Assembly: GCF_963924675.1 (NCBI RefSeq)
Contig: NW_027077447.1
Location: 480,001-544,000 of the forward strand
Source: Phocoena phocoena
Lineage: Eukaryota; Chordata; Mammalia; Artiodactyla; Phocoenidae
DNA length: 64,000 nucleotides
Direction: 5' to 3'
Of this stretch, positions 1 to 9,281 are shown in pieces (the first letter of the stretch is position 1; each line of letters starts with the position of its first letter). The translations under genes were made by a program, and so were the position numbers. A model generated the notes under the pieces. It searched no databases, was not told the origin of the DNA, and saw only the letters and a list, made by a program, of their open reading frames with translations.

Positions 1-1746
1 TAGGAATATACCTGACTAGGAAGAATCTTAAAACCCATGTATATATATGTCTCCGTAAGAGAATCAAGCATGTGTACAGCGGCCGAAACGCAGCAGTGAA
101 AATCCGATAAATCCCATTATCAAAATAAATTTCGAAAACAAAACACAAAGACAGTGAAATAGAGAGCAATTCTTAAATAATTCACTCAGGGCATGTGATG
201 CAACCGGGATTTAACAGATCTACACCCAGAGCTGGTTGAGACATAAGGCTGGACACTTCAGGCTGATAGCATTGGTGAGTTTCGGTGAGCAAATGCAGAC
301 CCTTTTATGTCACACTGCATGGTACCCATTCCATGGGTCCCAACTCTCCAGGTTCAAGGGATTCTTCCTCCAGCTAAAACATGCATGGGAAACCCAGAGT
401 ATCGTCCACCGTGTGATTGGGCAACGATTTAAAATGCATCTCAGTTTTCGTATCCTGGTCCTCGGGTTCACCATTCCAGATGCTTTACTAACACTCTCCC
501 CGCTTGGAGAGTCAGTGCCTTTAACCTCCTCTTTGGCACAGCTTGCAATTTCTGTGCAAGCTGAACAGGAATAGGGAGAACCAATGAGAGACTAGCTGTA
601 GGTGTCTGCACGGGCAAATGTAACGCTCATTGCCCACCAGGAAGAGGAATTAAACAAAGGCTCAGCGTGCCCTGCTAGAAACAGATTAGGGCCTGAAGCA
701 ATCCTGCGGTTTTGTGCCCAGCTCACAAGAAAGCGAGTTGAAGAAAGGAGCTCAGGGGCACTGTAATTCACAAACCTGCAGAGTTATAAATGACAGCTAT
801 CCTCCAAAAATATATTGAAGTAAGCCTGCGAAGGGGACTTGAAAGCAGGGCAGAATTTCAGGAAAACGATTGCAGGGGGTAGACTGGAATTGCCCTGAAA
901 GCATAGGAAATGAGGCAGAACGTCGACAATGATGCACTTGGCCAAAAAGGGTGTATGCGTTTTTTCCTGAATATATTCAGGAAAAAACGCATACGAACTT
1001 TTTGGCCAAACAAGCAAGCCTGTAAAGGAAATCTGCACTACCATGAAGTCTCACTGCCCCCCGGGCAAAAGGGCCATCTGAAAAAAGTGTAAAATCCAGA
1101 AAGGTAGGACAGGATATGGAGAACAGGGAGCCTTGTTATGCTGATTGGCAGGATGTAAATTGCCAGCAGCCACCCTGGAGAAGTGTATGGTGTTTCCTGA
1201 AACACGTAAGAAACAAAGCAACACAGCCTATGGCACTTCCACTTATGGTCCTATATCGTACGGAATTTAAAATCAAAAACAGACAGCCACCCCAATATTT
1301 GGGACGGCTGTGTTCAGAAGAAGCTCGTCTACAGTATCAGGTAAATATCCCAGAAAGCAAAAAATGGAAAAGAAGTTGTGGCACGTACGTACAATGCAAT
1401 ATCACTCAGCAATGAAATCTGTGTCATCAGGCCCGTAGCGGCATAGTGAGTGGATGCAGGTACGGTGATTCTACGTGAACTTCGTCACACAGAAAAAGAA
1501 ACATCATAAGATATCACTAATACACGGAATGTAAACTTGACTACACATGAACTGAATTACAAAACAGAACAGGGTCTCAAATTTAGAAAACCAACTAGTG
1601 CTTGCTTATGGGGAAAGGTGCCTTGGAGTGCTGCATAAAACCAGAGACTGAAATTAGCACAGATAACTTTCCATAAGCCAAATATGTAATAGACAAGTCC
1701 TACTCCTTGCTCAACGAAATGGACCCAACACCACATATTCAACGCC
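1..1746 (+). repeat. Satellite monomer M1
   Basis: Diverged edge-type unit. Its palindrome (938-1009) is imperfect: the left arm has GGGTGT where the right arm has ACGAAC. It carries a decayed L1 ORF2 fragment that is still open (1116-1415). Confidence 0.95.
1116..1415 (+). pseudogene. L1 ORF2 C-terminal relic in M1
   Basis: A 99-codon frame whose translation follows the C-terminal end of L1 ORF2p: an aromatic/cysteine block (residues about 7-20), then PWRSVWCFLK (about 20-29), corresponding to the PLWKTVWRFLKK region of L1 proteins. It shifts out of frame near the end, where M2 and M3 continue as KKWIKKLWHV. There is no reverse transcriptase or endonuclease domain and no start context of its own. 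It is a fragment fossilised within a satellite unit, not a gene. Confidence 0.7.
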
Positions 1747-2682
1747 TAGGAATATACCTGACTAGGAAGAATCTTAAAACCCATGGATATATATGTCTCC
1801 GTAAGAGAATCAAGCGTGTGTACAGCGGCCGAAACGCAGCAGGGAAAATCCGATAAATCCCATTATCAAAATAAATTTCGAAAACAAAACACAAAGACAG
1901 TGAAATAGAGAGCAATTCTTAAATAATTCACTCAGGGCATGTGATGCAACCGGGATTGACCACATCTACACCCAGAGCTGATTGAGACATAAGGCTGGAC
2001 ACTCCAGGCTGATAGCATTGGTGAGTTTCGGTGAGCAAATGCAGACCCTTTGAAGTCATACTGCATGGTACCCATTCCATGGGTCCCAACTCTCCAGGTT
2101 CAAGGCATTCTTCCTGCAGCTAAAACATGCATGGGAAACCCAGAGTATCGTCCACCGTGTGATTGGGAAACGATTTAAAATGCATCTCAGTTTTCGTATC
2201 CTGGTCCTCGGGTTCACCATTCCAGATGCTTTACTAACACTCTCCCCGCTTGGAGAGTCAGAGCCTTTAACCTCCTCTTTGGCACAGCTTGCAATTTCTG
2301 TGCAAGATGAACAGGAATACGGAGAACCAATGAGAGACTAGCTGTAGGTGTCTGCACGGGCAAATGTAACGCTCATTGCCCACCAGAAAGAGGAATTAAA
2401 CAAAGGCTCAGTGTGCCCTGCTGGAAACAGATTAGGGCCTGAAGCAATCCTGCGGTTTTGTGCCCAGCTCACAAGAAAGCGAGTTGAAGAACGAGCTCAG
2501 GGGCACTGTAATTCACAAACCTGCAGAGTTATAAATGACAGCTATCCTCCAAAAATATATTGAAGTAAGCCTGCGAAGGGGACTTGAAAGCGGGGCAGAA
2601 TTTCAGGAAAACGATTGCACGGGGTTGACTGGAATTGCCCTGAAAGCATAGGAAAAGAGGCAGAACGTCGACAATGATGCAC

Positions 2683-2754
2683 TTGGCCAAAAAGGGCGTA
2701 TGCGTTTTTTCCTGAATATATTCAGGAAAAAACGCATACGCCCTTTTTGGCCAA
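2683..2754. repeat. 72-bp perfect palindrome (mariner-like MITE candidate)
   Basis: The sequence begins TTGGCCAAAAAGGGCGTATG and equals its own reverse complement over all 72 bp, with no spacer; the centre is AATATATT. The end pattern, TTGGCCAAAAAG then CGTTTTTTCC, resembles the inverted repeats of a mariner family common in cetartiodactyl genomes (from memory), so a palindromic non-autonomous mariner derivative is likely. No TA target duplication is visible. One copy sits about 937 bp into each monomer. Confidence 0.8.
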
Positions 2755-2860
2755 CCAAGCAAGCCTGTAAAGGAAATCTGCACTACAATGAAGTCTCACT
2801 GCCCCCCGGGCAAGAGGGCCATCTGAAAAAAGTGTAAAAACCAGAAAGGTAGGACAGGAT

Positions 2861-3184
2861 ATGGAGAACAGGGAGCCTTGTTATGCTGATTGGCAGGATG
2901 TAAATTGCCAACAGCCACCCTGGAGAAGTGTATGGTGTTTCCTGAAAAATGTAAGAAATAAAGCAACACAGCCTATGGCAATTGCACTTGTGGTCCTATT
3001 CCTTAGGGAAATTAAAATCAAAAACAGAGAGCCACCCCACACTTTGGGACGGCTGTGTTCCCAAGAAGCTCGTCTACAGTACCAGGTAAATATCCCAGAA
3101 AGCAAAAAATGGATAAAGAAGTTGTGGCACGTACGTGCAATGCAGTATCACTCAGCAATGAAATCTGTGTCATCAGGCCCATAG
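2861..3184 (+). pseudogene. L1 ORF2 C-terminal relic in M2
   Basis: A 107-codon open frame aligned with the C-terminus of L1 ORF2p: PWRSVWCFLK near residues 20-29, KKWIKKLWHV near 83-92 and MQYHSAMK near 94-101, in the same order as SDEWIKKMWHIYTMEYYSA in the less decayed L1 at 8007-8271. The frame is also open in M3, M8 and M10 but carries a stop in M11-M32, so it is not under coding selection. Confidence 0.75.
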
Positions 3185-3492
3185 CGGCATAGTGAGTGGA
3201 TGCAGGTACGGTGATTCTACGTGAACTACGTCACACAGAAAAAGAAACATCATAAGATATCACTAATACACGGAATGTAAACTTGACTACACATGAACGG
3301 AATTACAAAACAGAACAGGGTCTCAAATTTAGAAAACCAACTAGTGCTTGCTTATGGGGAAAGGTGCGTTGGGGTGCTGCATAAAACCAGAGACTGAAAT
3401 TAGCACAGATAACTTTCCATAAGCCAAATATGTAATAGACAAGACCTACTCCTTGCTCAACGAAATGGACCCAACACCACATATTCAACGCC

Positions 3493-5239
3493 TAGGAATA
3501 TACCTGACTAGGAAGAATCTTAAAACCCATGGATATATATGTCTCCGTAAGAGAATCAAGCGTGTGTACAGCGGCCGAAACGCAGCAGTGAAAATCCGAT
3601 AAATCCTATCATCAAAATAAATTTCGAAAACAAAACACAAAGACAGTGAAATAGAGAGCAATTCTTAAATAATTCACTCAGGGCATGTGATTCAACCGGG
3701 ATTGACCACATCTACACCCAGAGCTGGTTGAGACATAAGGCTGGACACTTCAGGATGATAGCATTGGTGAGTTTCGGTGAGCAAATGCAGACACTTTGAA
3801 GTCATACTGCATGGTACCTATTCCATGGGTCCCAACACTTCAGGTTCAAGGGATTCTTCCTCCAGCTAAAACATGCATGGGAAACCCACAGTATGGTCCA
3901 CCGTGTGATTGGGAAACGATTTAAAATGCATCTCAGTTTTCGTATTCTGGTCCTCGGGTTCACCATTCCAGATGCTTTACTAACACTCTCCCCGCTTGGA
4001 GAGTCAGTGCCTTTAACCTCCTCTTAGGCACAGCTTGCAATTTCTGTGCAAGATGAACAGGAATAGGGAGAACCAATGAGAGACTAGCTGTAGGGGTCTG
4101 CACGGGCAAATGTAACGCTCATTGCCCACCAGGAAGAGGAATTAAACAAAGGCTCAGTGTGCCCTGCTGGAAAAAATTTAGGGCCTGAAGCAATCCTGCG
4201 GTTTTCTGCCCAGCTCACAAGAAAGCGAGTTGAAGAAAGGAGCTCAGGGGCACTGTAATTCACAAAACTGCAGAGTTATAAATGACAGCTATCCTCCAAA
4301 AATATATTGAAGTAAGCCTGCGAAGGGGACTTGAAAGCGGGGCAGAATTTCAGGAAAACGATTGCAGGGGGTAGACTGGAATTGCCCTGAAAGCATAGGA
4401 AAAGAGGCACAAAGTGGACAATGATGCACTTGGCCAAAAAGGGTGTATGCGTTTTTTCCTGAATATATTCAGGAAAAAACGCATATGCACTTTTTGGCCA
4501 ACCAAGCAAGACTGTAAAGGAAATCTGCACTACAATGTAGTCTCACTGCCCCCCTGGCAAAAGGGCCATCTGAAAAAAGTGTAAAATCCAGAAAGGTAAG
4601 ACAGGATATGGAGAACAGGGAGCCTTGTTATGCTGATTGGGATGATGTAAATTGCCAACAGCCACCCTGGAGAAGTGTATGGTGTTTCCTGAAACACGTA
4701 AGAAATAAAGGAACACAGCTTATGGCAATTGCACTTATGGTCCTCTTGCTAAGGGAAATTAAAATCAAAAACAGAGATCCACCCCAAAATTTGGGACGGC
4801 TGTGTTCCCAAGAAGCTCGTCTACAGTACCAGGTAAATATCCCAGAAAGCAAAAAATGGATAAAGAAGTTGTGGCACGTACGTGCAATGCAATATCACTC
4901 AGCAATGAAATCTGTGTCATCAGGCCCGTAGCGGCATAGTGAGTGGATGCAGGTACGGTGATTCTACCTGAACTACATCACACAGAAATAGAAACATCAT
5001 AAGATATCACTAATACACGGAGTGTAAATTTAACTACACATGAACTGAATTACAAAACAGAACAGTGTCTCAAATTTAGAAAAACAACTAGTGCTTGCTT
5101 ATGGGGAAATGTGCGTTGGGATGCTGCATAAAACCAGAGAGTGAAATTAGCACAGATAACTTTCCATAAGCCAAATATGTAATAGACAAGACCTACTCCT
5201 TGCTCAACGAAATGGACTCAACACCACATATTCAACGCC
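3493..5239 (+). repeat. Satellite monomer M3
   Basis: Diverged edge-type unit of 1747 bp. Palindrome 4430-4501 with mismatched arms (GGGTGT left, ATGCAC right). The ORF2 relic is open at 4608-4931. Confidence 0.95.
4608..4931 (+). pseudogene. L1 ORF2 C-terminal relic in M3
   Basis: A 107-codon frame colinear with that of M2, with substitutions (for example DDVNCQ for QDVNCQ, and LLLREIKIKN). It ends at the same stop. Satellite-embedded fossil; not a gene. Confidence 0.7.
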
Positions 5240-6174
5240 TAAGAATATACCTGACTAGGAAGAATCTTAAAACCCATGGATTTATATGTCTCCGTAAGAG
5301 AATCAAGCGTGTGTACAGCGACATAAACGCAGCAGGGAAAATCCGATAAATCCTATTATCAAAATAAATTTCAAAAACAAAACACAAAGACAGTGAAATA
5401 GAGAGCAATTCTTAAACAATTCACTCAGGGCCTGTGATGCAACCGGGATTGACCACATCTACACCCAGAGCTGGTTGAGACATAAGGCTGGACACTTCAG
5501 GCTGATAGCATTGGTGAGTTTCGGTGAGCAAATGCAGACCCTTTGAAGTCATACTGCATGGTACCCATTCCATGGGTCCCAACTCTCCAGGTTCAAGAGA
5601 TTCTTCCTCCAGCTAAAACATGCATGGGAAACCCAGAGTATCGTCCACCGTGTGATTGGGAAATGATTTAAAATGCATCTCAGTTTTCTTATCCTGGTCC
5701 TTGGGTTCACCATTCCAGATGCTTTACTAACACTCTCCCCGCTTGGAGAGTCAGTGCCTTTAACCTCCTCTTTGGCACAGCTTGCAATTTCTGTGCAAGA
5801 TGAACAGGAATAGGGAGAACCAATGAGAGACTAGCTGTAGTTGTCTGCACGGGCAAATGTAATGCTCATTTCCCACCAGGAATAGGAATTAACCAAAAGC
5901 TCAGCGTGCCCTGCTGGAAAGAGATTAGTGCCTGAAGCAATCCTGCGTTTTTGTGCCCAGCTCACAAGAAAGCGAGTTGAAGAAAGGAGCTCAGGGGCAC
6001 TGTAATTCACAAACCTGCAGAGTTATAAATGACAGCTATCCTCCAAAAATATATTGAAGTAAGCCTGCAAAGGGGACTTGAAAGCGGGGCAGAAATTCAG
6101 GAAAACGATTGAAGGGTTAAACTGGAATTGCACTTAAAGAATAGGAAAAGAGGCAGAACGTCGATAATGATGCA

Positions 6175-6247
6175 CTTGTCCAAAAAGTGCGGATGCTTTT
6201 TTCCTTAAATATATTAAGGAAAAAACGCATACGCACTTTTTGGCCAA
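6175..6247. repeat. Variant palindrome of M4 with compensatory arm change
   Basis: About 73 bp. Left and right arms both differ from the usual sequence at the mirrored position (G to T and C to A), so pairing is kept there. Outer positions remain mismatched (TTGTCC against GGCCAA; GTGCGGATGC against CGCATACGCAC). Confidence 0.75.
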
Positions 6248-6467
6248 CCAAGCAAGCTTGTAAATAAACCTGCACTACAATGAAGTCTCAGTGCCCCCCA
6301 GGGCAAAAGGGCCATTTAAAAAAATTGTAAAATCCAGAAACGGAGGACAGGCAATGGAAAACAGGGATCCTTATTATGCTGATGCATATGATGTAAATTG
6401 CCGACAGCCATTCTGGAGAAGTGTTATGTGTTTCCTGTAACACGTAAGAAACAAAGCAACACAGCCT

Positions 6468-6677
6468 ATGGCACTTCCACTTATGGTCCTACAGCTTAGG
6501 GAAATTAAAATCAAAAACACCCAGCCACCTCAAAGTTTGGGACCTCTCTGTTCACAAGAACCTCGTTTACAGTACAAGGTAAATATCTCAGAGAGCAAAC
6601 AATGGATAAAGAAGTTGTGGTACGTACGTACAATGGAATATCACTCAGCAATGAAATCTGTGTCATCAGGCCCATAA
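6468..6677 (+). pseudogene. Shortened L1 ORF2 relic in M4
   Basis: A 69-codon frame covering only the second half of the relic; it retains KQWIKKLWYV and MEYHSAMK, slightly closer to L1 (MEYYSA) than the same stretch in other units. The part corresponding to PWRSVWCFLK is no longer in this frame. Confidence 0.6.
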
Positions 6678-7589
6678 CGGCATAGTGAGTGGATTCAGGT
6701 ATGGTGATTCTACGTGAAATAAGTCACACATAAAAAGAAACATCATAAAATATCACTAATCCACAGTATGTAAACTTGACTATACATGAACTGAATTACA
6801 AAACAGAACAGTCTCAAATTTAGAAAACCAACTTGTGCTTTCTTATGGAGAAAGGTGCGTTGGCGTGCTGCATAAAACCAGAGACTGAAATTAGCACAGA
6901 TACTGTTCCATAAGCCAAATATGTAATAGACAAGACCTACTCCTTGCTCAACGAAATGGACTCAACACCACATATTCAACGCCTAGGAATATACCTGACT
7001 AGGAAGAATCTTAAAACCCGTGGATATTTATGTCTCCGTAAGAGAATCAAGAGTGTGTACAGCGGCATTAACGCAGCAGTGAAAATCCGATAAATCCCAG
7101 TGTCAAAAAAAAATTTCAAAAACAAAACACAATGACAGTGAAATAGAGAGCAATTGTTAAATAACTCACACATGGCATGTGATGCAACCTGGTTTACCAC
7201 ATCTACACCCAGAGCTGGGTGAGAGATAAGGCTGGACCCTTTGGGCTGATAGCATTGGTGAGGTTCAGTGAGCAAATGCAGACCCTTTGATGTCATACTG
7301 CCTGGTACCCATTCCATGGTTCCCAACTCTCCAGGTTCTAGGGATTTTTCCTTCTGCTAAAATTTGCATGGGAAACCCAGAGTATGCTCCACCGTGTGAC
7401 TGGGAAACCTTTTTACATGCATGTCTGTTTTCATCCCCTGGTACTCAGGTTCACCATTCCAGACCCTTTTCTTACACTCTCCCCATTTGGAGACTCAGTG
7501 CCTTTAACCTCCTGTTTGGCACTGTTTGCAATTTCTGCGCAAGATGAACAGGAATACGGAGAACCAATGGGAGACTATCTGTAGGTGTG

Positions 7590-7600
7590 TGCACGGGCAA
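7590..7600. repeat. Left target-site duplication of the minus-strand L1
   Basis: TGCACGGGCAA, repeated exactly at 8273-8283. Uninterrupted monomers have this stretch once, so it is a clean insertion scar. Confidence 0.85.
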
Positions 7601-8272
7601 ATATTTTTTTTAACATCTTTATTGGGGTATAATTGCTTTACAATGGTGTGTTAGTTTTTGCTTTATAACAAAGTGAATCAGCCATACATATACATATGCT
7701 CCCTGTGTCTTCCCTCTTGTGTCTCCCTCCCTCCCTCTCTCCCCCTTCCACCCCTCCAGGCTGTCCCAACGCCCCGAGCTAATATCCCTGTGCCTTGCGG
7801 CTGCTTCCCCCTTGCTATCTACCTTACTACATTTGTTAGTGTGTATATGTCCCTGACTCTCTCTCGCCCTGTCAGAACTCACCATTCCCCCTCCCCATAT
7901 CCTCAATTCCGTTCTCCAGTAGGTCTGCGCCTCTATTCCTGTCTTATCCCTAGGTTCTTCATGACATTTTTTTCCTTTAAATTCCATATATATGTGTTAG
8001 CATATGCTATTTGTCTTTTTCTTTCTGACTTACTTCACTCTGTATGACAGACTCTAGGTCTATCCATCTCATTACAAATAACTCAGTTTCATTTCTTTTT
8101 AAGGCTGAGTAATATTCCATTGTGTATATGTGCCACATCTTCTTTATCCATTCGTCCGATGATGGGCGCTTAGGTTCTTTCCATCTCCGGGCTATTGTAA
8201 ATAGAGCTGCAATGAACATTTTGGTACATGACTCTTTTTGAATTTTGGTTTTCTCAGGGTATATGCCCAGTA
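7601..8272 (-). mobile_element. 5'-truncated L1, minus strand
   Basis: A 672-bp L1 3' end on the minus strand. The plus strand starts at the element's 3' end with a short T-rich run (ATATTTTTTTTAAC), then the pyrimidine-rich 3' UTR (CCTCTTGTGTCTCCCTCCCTCC), then the C-terminal part of ORF2 up to 8271. I recognise this 3' UTR as the type common in cetartiodactyl genomes. It is flanked by an 11-bp target-site duplication and sits inside M5, so it inserted after the satellite existed. It is less decayed than the L1 part of the monomers. Confidence 0.9.
8007..8271 (-). pseudogene. L1 ORF2 C-terminal fragment, 5'-truncated
   Basis: The minus-strand frame is open from the truncation at 8271 to a stop at 8007 (about 87 codons). 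It contains LGIYPEKT, MFIAALFTIARRWK, SDEWIKKMWHIYTMEYYSA and SEVSQKEKDK, typical of the end of L1 ORF2p. The frame enters from the truncated 5' end, so it has no start codon of its own. The stop may lie slightly before the ancestral one, because recognisable L1-like codons follow it. Confidence 0.85.
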
Positions 8273-8283
8273 TGCACGGGCAA
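8273..8283. repeat. Right target-site duplication of the minus-strand L1
   Basis: Exact copy of TGCACGGGCAA at 7590-7600; the satellite unit continues directly after it. Confidence 0.85.
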
Positions 8284-8686
8284 TTTTAACACTCATTTCC
8301 CAACAGGAAAAGGAATTAACCAAAGGCTCAGCATGCTGTGCTGGAACAAGATTAGGGCCTGAAGCAATCCTGCGGTTTTGTGGCCAGCTCACAAGAAAGC
8401 GAGTTGAGGAAAGGAGCTCAGGGGCACTGTCATTCACATACCTGCAGACTTATAAATGACAGAAATCGTACAAAAATATATTGAATTAAGGCTGCGAAGA
8501 GGACTTGAAAGTGGGGCAGAATTGCTGGAATCCGATTTCAGGAGGTAGACGTGAATTGCTCTGAAAGCATAAGAGAAGTGGCAGAACCTCGTCAATGAAG
8601 CACTTGGCCAAAAAGGGCATATGCATTTTTTCCAGGGCCATCATTCACGGGAGTAGGAGGCTCCCAGCATGCTCCAGTGGCCAACA

Positions 8687-9281
8687 GAGGGCCCACGTCG
8701 CCAAGGCGATGTGAGCTAGCCAGGCAGGAGTGACCTGACATCAGAGGGCTCACCTCACAGAATGGTAGGGAACCCAGCCAGGATCAGACTCTCCCCAGAG
8801 GGCCCACATCACCAAGGTGATGGGAACCAGGCAGGAGTGTCCTCACACCCGTGGGGCTACATCATCAAAAGTTGAGGTACCCAGCACATGTGGCCTCAAA
8901 CCAGAGGACCCACATCACCATGGGTTTCGGAGTGAGGCAGGCAGGATTAACCTCACAACACATGTCCCATTGTATACAAAAGGTGTGGAAACCAGCAGTT
9001 GGATCTTCCTAGCAGGCGGCCCAGAGCACTGAGGCTATGAGATCCAGGCCGGCATGAACTCACAACAGAGGGCCCTCATTGTGATTCTGTAAGCAACCCA
9101 GCCGTTGTGACCTCAGAGCAGAAGGCCCACATCCCCATGGGGAAGGGAAACAAGCAGGAGTGTCATCGCAAGAGTGGGCACACATGAAAAAATGTGGGGA
9201 GCCCAGCAATTAGTGCCTGATGCCAGAGGGCCCTCATCACCGAGGGGCGGTGGCTCCCAGCCAGCTCTGACTGCTACCAGC
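8687..9281. repeat. First complete 11-unit higher-order repeat
   Basis: Units begin at about 8687, 8744, 8798, 8851, 8904, 8961, 9015, 9068, 9121, 9174 and 9226. Type 6 (about 8961) and type 7 (about 9015) are the least like the others; type 5 and type 11 carry 3-4 extra bases. The total is about 595 bp. Confidence 0.8.

Larger units (their letters stand above)
1747..3492 (+). repeat. Satellite monomer M2
   Basis: Diverged edge-type unit of 1746 bp. Its palindrome (2683-2754) is already perfect over 72 bp, unlike those of its neighbours. The ORF2 relic is open at 2861-3184. Confidence 0.95.
2590..3636 (+). mobile_element. Fossil L1 3' end forming about 60% of a satellite unit (M2 example)
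   Basis: From GGGGCAGAATTTCAGGAAAA (2591) to the A-rich stretch in the next unit (about 3610-3636), the sequence follows, in order and in the same direction, the end of L1 ORF2 and the L1 3' UTR. In-window comparisons: GGATGTAAATTGCCAACAGC (2897) against GAATGTAAATTGATACAGTC near 15228 of a plain L1; AATGGATAAAGAAGTTGTGG (3108) against the matching part of the same L1 near 15440; and the 3' UTR, about 3420-3560, against 20041-20140. The palindrome at 2683-2754 interrupts it: L1-like sequence (near 2638-2678) lies to its left as well. All full-length monomers share this structure. The left limit is uncertain and could reach about 2545. Confidence 0.75.
5240..6983 (+). repeat. Satellite monomer M4
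   Basis: 1744 bp and more diverged than M1-M3. Palindrome 6175-6247 shows paired changes near its centre: CCTTAA on the left and TTAAGG on the right, where other units have CCTGAA and TTCAGG. A shortened ORF2 relic lies at 6468-6677. Confidence 0.93.
1..8633. repeat. 1.75-kb satellite array, left diverged block (M1-M5)
   Basis: Tandem head-to-tail units. The landmark TAGGAATATACCTGACTAGG recurs, with small changes, at 1, 1747, 3493, 5240 and 6984, giving periods of 1746, 1746, 1747 and 1744 bp. These units differ visibly from one another and from the homogenised array to the right, and M4 and M5 are more diverged than M1-M3. The block is cut off by the window's left end and stops abruptly at 8633 inside a palindrome. 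Length and context fit the common cetacean satellite as I remember it; not checked by search. Confidence 0.95.
6984..8633 (+). repeat. Satellite monomer M5, interrupted and truncated
   Basis: Begins with the usual landmark at 6984. It is split at 7600 by an L1 insertion and resumes after 8272 at the same phase. It stops at 8633, 30 bp into the 36-bp left arm of its palindrome (8604 onward). About 780 bp of the expected unit, including the right arm and all L1-derived sequence after it, are missing here. Confidence 0.9.

Noticed and set aside
7660..8050. Open frames at 7658-8047 (plus) and 7619-7987 (minus) as possible genes.
   Set aside because: Both lie within the L1 3' UTR and ORF2 end; the pyrimidine-rich tract explains the proline/serine/leucine-rich translation.
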